From Medicago truncatula (lineage: Eukaryota; Streptophyta; Magnoliopsida; Fabales; Fabaceae): a DNA stretch of 64,000 nucleotides. The stretch spans positions 1,932,001-1,996,000 of the forward strand of contig NC_053043.1 in NCBI RefSeq assembly GCF_003473485.1, given 5' to 3'. Position numbers and translations under genes: made by a program. Positions 23,500 through 35,375 of the stretch are shown here, piece by piece (within the stretch, counting starts at the first letter, position 1; each line of letters opens with the position of its first letter). Below the pieces are notes generated by a model, which saw nothing but the letters and a program-made list of their open reading frames with translations, made no database searches and was not told the DNA's origin.

Positions 23500-26325
23500 A
23501 CAAGCAACTACTCTTACAAGGAAGGTGTGGGAACGTATCAAAAAAGAGTTGAAAACTAAATTTAATAAGCATTGCAACATGGAACAATTCAAAAACAAGT
23601 TCAATTCGTTGAGAGCTAAATGAAAAAATTTACTAATTCAATTAAAATGGAGATTGGAATATGGCATAATTAATCCATAGGACAATAATACACATAGCTT
23701 CTTCCACTCGTCATCTAAGGCATTAATTTGTCTTGTGGATGAATTGTACCCTTATCCAGTCTCCATTTTAATCAAATAAATAAAATATTGTCATTTTGCT
23801 CTCAACATATTGGATGTGTTCTTGAATTGTTCCATGATGCAGTCCTTGTTAAATTTAGCTTTCAACTCTTCCTTGATATATTTTCACATCGTCCTTTTAT
23901 ATTCTTCTGATAAAGCTATGAATTGAGATTCGTTATTTGGTGGTCATATATCTTTGTTTTGTTGTTGCATTGTCAACCACATCATCTTCAGCTGCTTCAT
24001 TCTTTGGTTTGCATATGATAAAGATGTGAACGACGTCAGAAGATGTTATTTCATTAAAATTACAGGTTCAATCATTTTTAAGATTAACTTTCTCTATTCA
24101 CTAAATCCCTCTTTCTTAATTTGATGAATAACATATATGCAACATTTATCATAATATTAGTATCATAATTGTATGGCATGAAAAAAATACATAATTGGTC
24201 ATTAGACCCAGTGTTCAAGGAACAAACACAAGGAATTAAACTACAAATATGCCAATACACATGAAAATAGGATAAACCAATAAACTTGATAGGCTCAAAG
24301 AACAATATATGTATATATGATAAAGTTAGGTTCAATTTTCAACTTGATTTGAGTGGAAAATAACCCATCCGAAAAGAATGGAAACATCAAATAGGTTTTT
24401 TTTTTTTTTAAAAAAATACACAGCCGAGTCCAGGTGACATCTAATGTGAAATACAGCAGCAGAAAGAAAAGTAACATGCTATTCCAATTTCCAATTTCAT
24501 TATCCATTGCCTTGTCACAAATAGTAGTGAATGTGATGGTCACAGTTGAATAGCTGATGATAACTAGTTGACAAAAAAACTGGCTTATGAAAATAGTAAT
24601 AAGACAACTCATCTTGAAGGCAGCCTGCCAAATCTTTATGAAAACATAAATACCACTAACAACCCATCTGAGAAAAATTAAGTATATGCTCCCAAAATAT
24701 AAACACATCATAAAAATCAACAAAACAGTAATAATATCTATGATCTATCAATGACTGTCATAATCCATGTCCATGACTAGTTTCTATATTCATTATAGAC
24801 TCTTAACCACTAAATGAAATGTTGAAAGTATGAAACTTTTCTGAATTTCCTGACCAAATTTGCACTTAAAATCAAGTTAAAAACAATATGCTTGAAGCAC
24901 CTGGCAAATATGCCATATTTGAACCAAGTAAAAGACATGGACAAAACAATATGATACTGATTGAGACCTGAAACAAAGACTTCAAGATAAAAGCTCCCCC
25001 AAGAGAAATTCAATTTCTTTCAACTTTTTCAATAGACAGTACATGAAAATATTGAACAAAGGGGACAGACTAGCAAATATATAAACATACTTATCAGAAA
25101 ATCTTTGTCCTGCTAAAATTTATAAAGGAGCGTCACTATATAAGTCTATTTCTGAAAGGGAATAGAAGCCCAAGCAGACGACCCAGATCCTGTGCAGCTG
25201 CAGCTTGGTCCAACACAGTATCAGCCTTCGGATTCGTTCGGCTGAACCAAGCGAAAGAGAATCAATTTTGCAAGCAGAGGCAATGTTGTCAATCACAGAA
25301 AATGACGGCTTGTTCAAATTCAGCTATGCTAGAGTAATATAGCAGCGTTATATAACCGCTGTTTGACAACATTTTACACTAAATAGCAATTCATATTCCG
25401 CTATAGTGCCGCTATTTAACAACATGACCACAAGTCATACAATTTGAAGATGACAATAAGCAATGTGTCGTAAATGTAAAACAATATATACCAAACACAT
25501 ACCACATTGGACTCATGGGCAAATACCGACACTTTGAAAAGCAGAGGCAAGTAGTTCCAAGTTTAGGGATGGAGGCAGAAGACTAACAACGGACCATGAT
25601 TAGATTAATGAAAAAAAGACGAGGGGAAACAACAATATACGGCATGAGAGCTCCAAATAACACTTCAAGATAAAAGCCCTCTAAGAGAATTTTAGTTTCT
25701 TCAACTTTTTCAGTTGATGACATTTCAACAATTTAACAAAGAGAAACAACTAGCAAGATATAACTTAATTTTCAGAAACACTCGGCTTACAAAACAAAAA
25801 AGCAAAGCCACAGATACACCAAAGAAGAACACGGTAGAAGAAACAACGTTTAAGAAAGAAATCAAGCCTTGTGAGTTGTGATCTCTCACTAGGACAAAAC
25901 ATGAACGACACAACGAAACACACAGATGCATTCAGAGAATCACTAATAAGCATGGTTAGTGTGCCAATAGATAATGCCTGCACATAATAAGTAAGAATTA
26001 AAAGACCGAGTAAAACAGCAAACCAATAATAACTCATGTTTATTGGCGTGAGCACGTGTGACGTGATCAAAACATGAATGAGTAATATATCGTGATCAAA
26101 ACTTGAATGAGTAATATATCCTTCCTAATCTAGATGAGATAAATTAACCACCCTTGCATTTTTCAAAAAACAAAGTACCAAGGTTGTTATGAGACTAACA
26201 AAGACAATAATTCACAGAATGTCAGGCAAGTTCAGCATGAATCTGTGCAGCCAGCAAGTAACAAAATACAAGTAGCACCTACATTGTATTGTACAACAAC
26301 AAAAAGAAAGCAGGCGCCTAAACGA
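23500..26325. other. intergenic region downstream of the J-like gene
   Basis: About 2.8 kb with no supported gene. It includes a short direct duplication (ACTTCAAGATAAAAGC at about 24979 and again at 25661, with similar following sequence), a GCTATATAACCGCTG / CCGCTATAGTGCCGC repeat at about 25345-25415, and a 27-bp direct repeat GATCAAAAC(A/T)TGAATGAGTAA at 26066-26120. The open frames on the minus strand at 24295-24723 and 25765-26070 are hydrophobic translations of T-rich DNA. The 3' UTR of the J-like gene must lie just below 26325. Confidence 0.45.
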
Positions 26326-27930
26326 CTAATGACACTTAACCTTGTCGTCTGCAACAACATTGAGAATTGGTAAGCTATTAAGGAACTCATCAAGCCCTTC
26401 AAAAAACCCAATCCCTTCAATATTATCTTCAGCATTCCCTGTCCCATTCACGTTCCCTTGTCTCACTCCACTAGCAGAAGCTTCTTCCACCTCATTGCTG
26501 AACTCCACATTCAAATCCAACTTACCCAAATTTCCAGCACCCTTCCTCCTCGAACCACCCACCACGGACTTCTTACCAGCTTCTACATTTGACACCATTG
26601 CAGGTGCAGAAGTAGCATCAACAGCCTCACCATCAACCACAATGTCATCACCACCGCCATTGTCATTCTCAGCATTACCATTTTGTTGAACCCCCCTCCT
26701 AGGCCTCTCGATCGGTCTCCTTTCAACATCAGCACCACCACCAAAAGCCTCGCTTCTTCTCCTCCTCCTCCTCCTTCTACCCATCCTACTCCCTTTGGTA
26801 CCCCGCCAATCACCATCACTGCTATCATCATCATCAGTATCATCAGAAAGCTCCGCAAACGCTGCACAGGTATCATGATCATAATAACTAACAGGCCCCT
26901 TCCGAGCATTCTTCTTCGCACCATTCATAGGGCAATGAAACAAAGCAGACATAGGGTTCCATTCTGAAGAAGACCCATTGATATCCTTAAAATTCCCACT
27001 AAACCCTAAAGGAAAATGCCCAAAGCTACAGAAATAACCACCAGCCTCTCCCTCACCACCGTCTTCTTCAGTCACCTCCGGTGGTGCCCGTACAACCACT
27101 GCATGAAAACCCCTCTTACAATTCTGACACCGGAGTGTACAATCAACATAAACCTTAGGATACTCAAACATGCCATAACAGTAAGGACAAGCCGTCCAGA
27201 AAGTTTGACCGTCAGTTTCACTCGGCTTAGCTCCAGCAGACTCCGGCCTGGGCCTAGGCCCAGTGGACTGATCAGCATTGCCATGACTCGGCCCGTTGTT
27301 TTGTTCCTCAAACACCCCAACAGATTCATTGGTTGACCTAGGGTTTTGGTTTTTTCTCTGTTGTTGATGATGATTGTAATTGTCGTTGACTTGAACTGAA
27401 GGAGGAGGTTGAAAATGTTGTGGTGGTGGTTGTTGTTGTTGTTGTAAAGGAAATTGGATAGGTTGCGGTTGTTGCTGTGGCTGTGGTGGTGGTGGTTGTG
27501 GTTGCGGCGGCGGTGGTGGTTGAGTAAGAAAATGAAGCTGTTCATCATACAAAGCTTTCTTATGTGGATTTGAGAAAATGGACCAAGCATCATGAACAAG
27601 AGAGAAAGCATGAGCAGCATAAGCAAACGGGTTACGGTTCGGGTCAAGTAGAATAGCGAGACGGCGATATTGATCGGCGATATACTCAATATTCTGAGTA
27701 TAACGAAGGATTTGAAGAATGGCGTAATAATCGATTTGTTCTTTGATTCTAGCTTCACCGGCTAAGAGAGTGTCGATAACCGCAAGAAGAAGTTCAGTGG
27801 CTTCGAATCTCGGGTCGGATTCTTGTGCCCGAATGGCGAAGGAACGGGCGCCGTGTAAGTCACGCGCGCTGAGTAGTTTGTTGGCTGTGTATAACCATCG
27901 TTCAGCTTCACCTCTGTTGCTTCCATCCAT
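26326..27930 (-). CDS. J-like domain protein with zinc ribbon, HPD motif lost
   Basis: Single-exon, 534 aa. Residues 67-130 (DYYAILQI...LAILLDPNRNPF...AWSIFSNPHKKALYDE) have the helices of a J domain, the Hsp70-partner module, but the catalytic HPD is DPN (96-98), so it probably cannot stimulate Hsp70 ATPase. Residues 1-64 are a helical region (GARSFAIRAQESDPRFEATE) common in large plant J proteins. A Pro/Gln-rich linker covers about 137-195. A four-Cys zinc ribbon follows (C248-x2-C251, C268-x2-C271, FWTACPYC...CQNCKRGFHA). The tail has an Asp-rich patch (363-370), an eight-Arg tract (385-392) suggesting nuclear import, and LDLNVEF (471-477), which resembles the EAR-type LxLxL/DLN repression motif. 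Family knowledge ties such proteins to nuclear J/DUF3444-related proteins; function is unproven. Confidence 0.88.
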   Translation of the reverse strand: MDGSNRGEAERWLYTANKLLSARDLHGARSFAIRAQESDPRFEATELLLAVIDTLLAGEARIKEQIDYYAILQILRYTQNIEYIADQYRRLAILLDPNRNPFAYAAHAFSLVHDAWSIFSNPHKKALYDEQLHFLTQPPPPPQPQPPPPQPQQQPQPIQFPLQQQQQPPPQHFQPPPSVQVNDNYNHHQQQRKNQNPRSTNESVGVFEEQNNGPSHGNADQSTGPRPRPESAGAKPSETDGQTFWTACPYCYGMFEYPKVYVDCTLRCQNCKRGFHAVVVRAPPEVTEEDGGEGEAGGYFCSFGHFPLGFSGNFKDINGSSSEWNPMSALFHCPMNGAKKNARKGPVSYYDHDTCAAFAELSDDTDDDDSSDGDWRGTKGSRMGRRRRRRRRSEAFGGGADVERRPIERPRRGVQQNGNAENDNGGGDDIVVDGEAVDATSAPAMVSNVEAGKKSVVGGSRRKGAGNLGKLDLNVEFSNEVEEASASGVRQGNVNGTGNAEDNIEGIGFFEGLDEFLNSLPILNVVADDKVKCH

Positions 27931-29950
27931 TCAGAAAACGTTTGTGTTTGTGTCTTTGTGGTTGCTAAATTAAATGTGAGTGAGTTTGGTGGAGTGAGGG
28001 ATTTAAGAGTGAAAATGAAAATGCATTGGAAAATGGAAGACAGTAGAGTGAGATGGACAAGAAAGTACATGGATTGACTACATGCAAGGGTTGAGGGTTA
28101 GGGTAGTTTGGTCATTGAGGTGATAGTATACAAACGAGTATCACATGGCAGTGGGAGAGATAGAGAGAGAGTGTGGTGACATTAGATTGACCTTGACTTT
28201 GGGTTAACTTAACATGAAAAAACATACACACCCCTTTGTGGGTTGTGGTAGGTGGATGTAAGTAAGAGAGACAAAGTTAGAAAAGGGTACCAAATGTATT
28301 TTGTTGGTAGTTTTTAAGAGCGTAATATAACTATAAAGGAGATCTTCAATTTTTAGTACTTAAATGAATTATATATATATACATCGCTTATTTATAAATT
28401 TGTGTAATATTAATTTGATTGATTACTAAAAAACATTATATTATATTGAAATTTCGATAGATTTCATTAAATTAAGTAGTTTTACATAAATTTAGTTAGA
28501 TTCGTTTCAATTTCAAACAATTATAGTGTATTAGATAATTTATTGTTTTTACATTTCACTTTTAATTGATGATGATCGGAAGTATACCATAAGCAATTTT
28601 GAGATGATTCGTCTTTCAAAAAGTTGGTTAGATAATAAAAGATCATACATCTCATTTTAAAGGTGAATTATATGATGATGATTCAATTAAGTCCATCATC
28701 AATTGAGTCAAATTTAATCAATGGTCCATATATATTCTTTAAAATAAAAACAATAACATATATGTATGTTCACACTCGATCATGCCGTAGTCTTCCCCGA
28801 TTTATGTGATGGTCTCGCCTCTAAATGGTGCTTCTACGGTGAATTTAAGGTCTATTTGTTATGGATTAAAATAAAAAATGATTCTGAATATTGAATAATT
28901 TAGAGATTATTTTTTAGTGATTGTATAAAAAATCATAATATATTTTGTGATTGTTTATTGTAGTAAAATCACTTTTTTTTTTTAAAATAATAATAATTTT
29001 GTTTGTTTCGATACAACTACAAAAATGAATTTTTGTTACAAGACTACCTCAATCTTTTAACACTTATTTTCTCTCTCATTTAAAAAAAAAAAAAAAACTA
29101 TTTTTGATAAGTTACTCTTAATTGCTTCTCACTTTAAACTATTTTAAGATTTTTTTTAGATTCTACTTTTTTTAAAAACTGTAACAAACACATGCAATGC
29201 TCTTAAAAATAATTATTTTATTAAAAAGATATATTTTTCTCAAAAAAAAAATCTATAACAAACATGATCTTAACAATATCCAATTTTTTCTCTAAACTTG
29301 TTTTCTTTGAAGGAATTTTTTCTCTAAACTTAGAAACCACTTTTCCAAAATAAAAAACAATTGAAGGCTTAAAACTCAGAAATATTAGATTGTCGTATTC
29401 TCCATCAATCAATCAGTAATTCGTATTGTTGAATAAGAATTTTCTAGGAATTTCTATGTATTTTGCTCGAGGGAAATGGGGTATATAAGACAAACAACAA
29501 CAAAATTAAAGAAAGAGATGTCAAGATCGTTAGACGAGATAACACGCGTCTCTTCTATCTTAACTAAGGTTTTACATTTGAATTTAATTTTGGACATGCA
29601 ACAATGTTAAAATTCTTACGGTGAGTTTATCGCTCATCTAGATCTCATAAGGCTCGATGGAACATTATTTGCAGTTGTCGTACGCAGAGGATATTTAATT
29701 TACACGAAACAATAAAATGTTAGAAAATGATAATGAGGGTGTCATTGTTAGTTATAACAATATCTGACTCACCAACTGAAGCATGACGACGTTATCATTA
29801 TATTTAATTCTTAAAAGATAAACTTTTATGATGAAAATAGATTTTTTTAGATTTTTAAGAAGTTGACTTCACAATTTCTAATAAAATATTAATATATTAA
29901 GTTTTTTTACAAGAACATACTAAGTTCATTGACAGATGTATTTGTTTCGT
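27931..29950. other. promoter of the J-like gene and AT-rich intergenic DNA
   Basis: The first 200-300 bp hold the leader and promoter of the J-like gene (minus). From about 28320 the DNA is AT-rich with no recognised gene or clean element. Confidence 0.4.
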
Positions 29951-29992
29951 CCCCATGAGCTTAGTCGGTTAGTAGGAATATCACATATTATA
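29950..29992 (+). mobile_element. 5' half of a tRNA-derived SINE
   Basis: GTCCCCATGAGCTTAGTCGG then AATATCACATATTATATGC matches the head of the SINEs at 40035 and 41566 (GTCCCCGTGAACTTAGCTTA...). The likely 3' tail of the same SINE (GTGGACACCCCACTTATTCAC then an A run) is at 30670-30709, after the TRIM element. Confidence 0.5.
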
Positions 29993-30669
29993 TGCATCTT
30001 GATTTCGGTAGTCCAAACCATAAGAACTTCATAGTTAAGTGTGTTTGACGTTGAGCATTTTTGGGATAAGTAACCTTATGGAGGTTTCTTGAAAAAACGT
30101 GCGAGCAGGGACAAAACACGCTAAAAAGATTCTTGTTAGTGACAGAACACGCTAAAAAGACCCGTGTTGGTTTGTGGGGTCAGTCGGCACTCCTAAAAAT
30201 AGTCTGAGATGTAACAAATGGTATAAGAGCATATCTCTCCCAATATGATATGGTTCGGGGACGAACCAAGCGGAAGCTGGTGGGCATGTAACGTCCCCGC
30301 TTGGTGGGCATGTAGCACTCGAGGATGATGAGGGCAAGGAGTGGTCCGGCTTCTGACAGCTTTTGGCAAAACCGAATCACATCGGAATGAGAGGGATCCT
30401 GAAGTCGTGCAGGTATGAGACTGCATGGTTGAAGGAAGACCTATAAGAATTGTTTGGTACTACCTATATCAACTAGATGCATCTTCTTTTTGGTAGTCCA
30501 AACCATAATTACTTCATGGTTAAGCATGCTTAACTTTGCGCTATTTTGGGATGGGTTACCTTTTAGGAAGTATCTCAGAAAGTATGCGAGTGAGGACAAA
30601 ATACGTGAAAAAACTCATGTTGGATGGTGGAGTCGGTCGGCAATCATGAAAGCAACATGGGGTGTTACA
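29993..30669 (+). mobile_element. Cassandra-type TRIM retrotransposon with 5S-like LTRs
   Basis: Two LTR-like copies, about 29993-30216 and 30478-30669, each begin TGCATCTT, continue GGTAGTCCAAACCATAA and end ..TACA/AACA. Each contains a 5S-rRNA-like block: AGAACTTCATAGTTAAGTGT and GGATAAGTAACCTTATGGAG in the first, ACTTCATGGTTAAGCATGCT and GGATGGGTTACCTTTTAGGA in the second. These correspond to the A box, intermediate element and C box of the pol III promoter. Right after LTR 1 is TGGTATAAGAGC (30219-30230), a near match to the initiator-Met tRNA primer site. The interior (about 260 bp) has no coding capacity. Exact LTR starts are uncertain. Confidence 0.75.
30219..30230 (+). promoter_or_regulatory. 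primer-binding site of the TRIM element
   Basis: TGGTATAAGAGC differs by one base from the usual tRNA-iMet complement TGGTATCAGAGC and starts 2 nt after the end of LTR 1. Confidence 0.7.
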
Positions 30670-30709
30670 TGTGGACACCCCACTTATTCACAAAAAAAAA
30701 AAAAAAAAG
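30670..30709 (+). mobile_element. 3' tail of a SINE
   Basis: GTGGACACCCCACTTATTCAC followed by an A run matches the tail of the intact SINE at 40035-40167. Probably the second half of the SINE starting at 29950. Confidence 0.5.
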
Positions 30710-30719
30710 TTCATGTTTC

Positions 30720-31680
30720 CTTAAAAAAAAAAAAATCAGAATTTTTCTTCATCGTATTCTCTAACACACATTATTTTCAGTGTATGTTGTTTGATTGGTT
30801 ATTCATGAGAAAACACTATAGTGAATTTTGATCACACACCGTAATGAATTTCATCATTCCTATAAATTAAACATTATTTTAGAGGTTGTTGATTTTAATT
30901 ATACACAACAACACTAACTATATATGCTTGAACCACACTAGCACTAACTACATACACCAACAACCACTATATCTTGCACACACAAAAAATACACATCTCC
31001 CTCGTTCTTTATGTGTAGAATACAACTCTTTGAGTCATACATGTCGTATGAGAATGAATAATATAAGTTAGATGTTATGTGCGAATAAATAATATATGCA
31101 AAAAATACAAAGTGATTATAAATTTTACTCCAGACACATTTCTATTATGTATATATCATCTATCAAATAACTAACGTTTTTTATTAAAAAGTTTAAGTAC
31201 ATTTTTGTAATATTATGTTATTTTATGGACAAACTATAAATTGCATCATCTACTACTTTGAAATTATACGAGAAACATAAAAATAGTTAATTATTTGATT
31301 GGTCACTCTCTTGGATTCACATTTTTTTTTGTTGCATTTTCTTATTTTTCTTTAGTTCTTTTTGCATAAATGTGTATAAGAAAGGATTATCTTCGGTGCC
31401 AAATTTTGACGCATTAGTTTGGCTTATTAAAAAAAAACTTATACAAATGCAAAAAAAAATAATGATCCCTCTAACTATTAACGACCAATGTTATAAAATA
31501 TACAAATGAGTTTTATTTTATAAAATATCCTTTTATTTTCCTAAAGATTATTATATTTTTAAATTGAATGATACAACTTGAACCATCATAAATAACTCGA
31601 TAACAAGATTGCTTGTTAGTTTCCATGTAGGCTTTATATTATACCTGATACTCCCTTTTATTAATTCATCATGGCCCGAT
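30720..31680. other. AT-rich intergenic DNA
   Basis: Nothing supported here; short open frames only. Confidence 0.4.
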
Positions 31681-31681
31681 G

Positions 31682-32366
31682 CAGGGGCGGAGCCACCCCC
31701 AGCTAGCTCGGGCTCAACTTCTGACTGGAAAGGCCCTTACAACGGCGGAGGAAGAAAAGGGTCGACGGCGAGAGGATAAAGAAAATAATAGACCAATGCA
31801 AAAATCTCGTCGAGGGGATAAAGAAAATGGTGCTACTTTTTTATTTTGGTGAATGTGGCGGCCGGAATGGAGCCGAAGATGGGGGCCGGTGGTGATGAGT
31901 TTAAAGAAGAAAGAGAAGGAAAGGAACGCGAGGAAGAAGAAGGAAAGAAAAATGGATGGCTTTCTCTAAAAAAAAATTGTCTTTTTAGCAATGAAAATGT
32001 CACTCCTCTTAATACTAGTTACAAAACTGTCATTAATAATGAATTGACCCCTATATCCTTCTTTTCCATTTGGAATGAATAATATATTTTCTTCCAATCA
32101 GTCTTGGTTAAACCATCCCTAACTGTGATTAATTGTCTTCTCATCATTAATTATAATTTGGGTTGTTACAGCATTTACTTTCTAATTTTATTTAGCACGT
32201 TATTGACAGATTATATTTCATCTCTCTTATTTCAAACTGTACTTTTGTTGAAAAAATGACGAACCTCTTTTATCTTGATTTGTGATTATTTATATATATG
32301 ATGTTACATATGAATTTGCGATAAATTTTTTGTCCATACTCTAAAAAATTTCTGGCTCCGCCACTG
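31682..32366. mobile_element. non-autonomous hAT element
   Basis: The ends are CAGGGGCGGAGCCACCCCC on the left and TGGCTCCGCCACTG on the right, giving a terminal inverted repeat CAGKGGCGGAGCCA. The flanks GCCCGATG (31674-31681) and GCACGATG (32367-32374) form an 8-bp duplication with one mismatch, which is the hAT size. The 685-bp interior lacks transposase. An open frame at 31846-32082 encodes a Glu/Lys/Gly-rich peptide (GGDEFKEEREGKEREEEEGK) of higher GC than the rest. Confidence 0.85.
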
Positions 32367-32374
32367 GCACGATG

Positions 32375-33140
32375 TTGGACTTATATTTCTGTGTGATCAT
32401 ATTTAAATAATTTAGTATGTTATAGAGTTTATGACTCAAGCGGATTTTGAGGAAACTTGTACTTTATATATTCCCCGTATATGTCATGTTAGAAATTTCA
32501 GCATGCGCAATGACGAACCAAAATCTTTGTTGCTTGTTAATAGTAATCTTGAGAAAATTATTGCTAAGATAACAAAGTTGTGGCGAGAGGTGTACCAATT
32601 CCTTGGTGCTTGTTAACGAGCTGGATCGCTCAAGTTCCTCCCATGGGAAATCTGAAAACATCTTTGGGGTTGGTTAGCAACCTGGTTTTCTCCTCTTGTG
32701 ATAAGTAGTGTTTTTTTATAGATTTCATATTCAGAATAAACTCAATATTAAAGGCTTAAACTCAGTTTATAAATTTATGTTTAAAGTTCAGTGCAAAATT
32801 AAGTATATAGACAGAATTACATACAAAAACTTGCACATAGGAAAGAAAGGAGATGACATCCTCTCATATTCCATTGTCACACTTTCAAATTCATTCATCA
32901 AAATTATCACAGCAAGCAAAACACAATAAAGTTATATATAAAAAATTATTCATTTTTTCATATCTAAATTCATTAGACGGCTTCATCAAAAAAAGATAAT
33001 GAAACACCAATCAAAACCAATAATTATTAAACACGTAAACATTTTATCAAACACTTACAACACATTTCATCCCATTTCTAATTTCAGTCCCACCAAACTA
33101 TCAACCTATACAATTTCAAGAAGATTAACACCTAAAAGTT
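32375..33140. other. intergenic DNA
   Basis: No supported gene. Open frames on both strands at 32431-32661 overlap one another and have no recognised content. Confidence 0.4.
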
Positions 33141-33566
33141 AATAATAGCAGTTAAATATTAAAATGTCATAACACCAACAAAGTCTACTTCAACACAGCC
33201 CAAATGAATTTATACCTTTGTTTTGTTTTGTTTGGAACCTACATCCTGTTAAACATTAATAGATTGAATTATTTAATCAAAAACATGAATAAACCAACGT
33301 TGAATCCAATAAAAAATAGATCAAAACTCAAACATCATTTTGCAATTTAATCATTAGAGAAATGTGGGTTGAAAAGAAGAATAATGAAAAAAAAATTGAA
33401 AAAATAAGAGAGAAAAAACTGATTTCTCCAACTCTGCAATGAGTGATCTAGGAGTTGTAAGAGAAACTTTTTATTAATTAGTCAATTTCTCTTTTGTTTA
33501 TGTTGAAATGGTGTCATTAACCATCTAGAAGGACCGATGAAAAATTCACCTTATATACCATTTACT

Positions 33567-33591
33567 TATATATATATATATATATATATAT
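33567..33591. repeat. (TA)n microsatellite
   Basis: Uninterrupted TA units within one repeat block. Shorter TA runs occur at the same place in the related blocks near 35770 and 36458. Confidence 0.9.
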
Positions 33592-35114
33592 TATCATCGT
33601 TAATCCATTAGAATCAAATTATGTCATGTATGTTGTTCCCTTATATTGTGGATGGATCCTGAGCATTATAACATTGTCAGAGGGTTCGTTTTCTTTTTCA
33701 AAATTATAAAAAAAAAAAAAATTAAACATAAATTCTGAATTCAGAATTAGTTCGCTCATTGATGAAAGACAAAGTTACAATGTCTCGTGCGCGAAAATTA
33801 TGTTGTTGTTAGGGCAACCATTGCATGTTGACAGTCATAGAATCGGTATGTCTACAAAGTATATTTCTTTCAAAGAGACTTTGACCGCTTTTGAGATATT
33901 TTAAGTGTTGCTTTTGACATCTTATATAGATGTATTGTTGAAATTGAGTTGAAACCGCATAATAAAAGAGTTGAAATTTTGTATATGTTACATGACCAAA
34001 TTTTGGTACAGCTTAAAACAATAATTAAGATAGAAAATTAACATAAGATGTTTTATCTTATAGATATGATTAGATGTAAACTGCATTGCAATATGGATTG
34101 TTTGTGTAATCATTTTGAAGAGATAATTTAAGCGACACATGTACTTTTAATTTTTAAGAAAACATTGTTTTAGTATTGCTGCACCTTTAACTTTGACATC
34201 TTCAATACCACCCACCATATAAAATGTTTCTTCATGAACAGTGTTTCCAATCAAGCATTTTCTATAAGTCAAACAACAACAATTAAGTAATTATCTTGAT
34301 AATTTTTTTTATATTTTAATTTAAACAACATATTTATACAAGATGTCAAAAACAATCCTTAAAATACCTCAAAAAACGGTTCTTTTTAAGGAAACATACT
34401 TTCTAGGCATATCAATTATATGACTATCAACATGCAATGGTTGCCTTAACAAAACAGAATTTTTTGCGCATGAGACATTGTAACTCTGTCTTCATCAATG
34501 ATTAAAATGCATAATAATTTTTGAGTTTTTATCTAATTTTTTTATTAGATCTAACATTGATTTATTCATCTTTTTTATGGAAGAATTACATATATTAATG
34601 TTTAACATGATATATGTTTCAAACAAAACAAAAGTATAAATTTATTTGGGTGATGTTGAAGTAGACTTTGTTGGTGTTATGACAATTTAATATTTAAATG
34701 CCTATTTATAGAAAACAATAATAGTCTTCATGGTAAAACCGTAAAAAAAGATTACACATTTTCACATTGAATAAATGCAAGACATAACAATTTAATATTT
34801 AAATGCTTATTTATAGAAAACAATTACAGTCTTCATGGTAAAACCGTAAAAGAGATTACACGTTTTCATATTGAATAAATGCAAGACATGAGTCCACGTT
34901 TTCTAATCCAGTAAAAAATGTAATTGCCCATTAATAGTATATTTTTATTTAATGTGTAAATTTGATTTTATTTATTTACTTATGATATGATTTTTGTATA
35001 TTAAAAAAACATAAAGAAAATACATTAATCAAGTTTGAATTGAATAATAAAATGAGTTGAAACCGCATAATAAAAAAGAGTTAAATTTTTGTTATGTTAC
35101 ATGACCCAATTTTG

Positions 35115-35375
35115 CTACAATTTAAAACAATTATTACGGTAGCAAATTAACATAGGATGTCTTACCTTATAGGTATGATTGGATGTAAAATGCATTGCAA
35201 TATAGATCCATTGTAAAATAATTAATTTTGGAGAGGTAATTAGAGTGATGCATGCACTTTTAATTTTTAAGTAAACATTATTTTTGTAATGTTGCACCTT
35301 AGCTTCTACATCTTCAATACCGTCCATCATATAAAATGATTGTTCAGAAACATTATCGTGTTTTCCATCAAACAC
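35115..35375 (-). pseudogene. exon-like fragment in the inverted-repeat cluster
   Basis: The minus strand reads MFDGKHDNVSEQSFYMMDGI followed by EDVEAKVQHYKNN, then drifts into non-coding sequence. The homologous segment on plus at 36258-36367 reads the same with MSSIEDVKAKVQHYKNNV. In each, the peptide follows an AG acceptor (ACTTGTAG on plus at about 36257). Decayed versions at about 34.2 kb (minus) and 37.8 kb (plus) carry stops. The words IEDVKAKVQ resemble IENVKAKIQ of the ubiquitin helix; with only this short stretch the likeness is suggestive at best. I treat it as a repeated captured exon, not a working gene. Confidence 0.35.

Noticed and set aside
24295..24723. 142-codon hydrophobic open frame
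   Set aside because: It is the translation of A/T-rich DNA on the T-rich strand, with no recognised family, no upstream promoter and no exon context.
27072..27758. 228-codon open frame on the minus strand
   Set aside because: It is a different frame of the J-like gene's CDS, with runs of His/Asn and Leu/Met from its CAG/CCA and acidic repeats. The 534-aa frame has recognisable domains.
30010..30110. 5S rRNA gene
   Set aside because: Only the internal promoter part matches and it recurs at 30496-30590 in direct repeats around a primer-binding site, so it is an LTR of a Cassandra-type TRIM.
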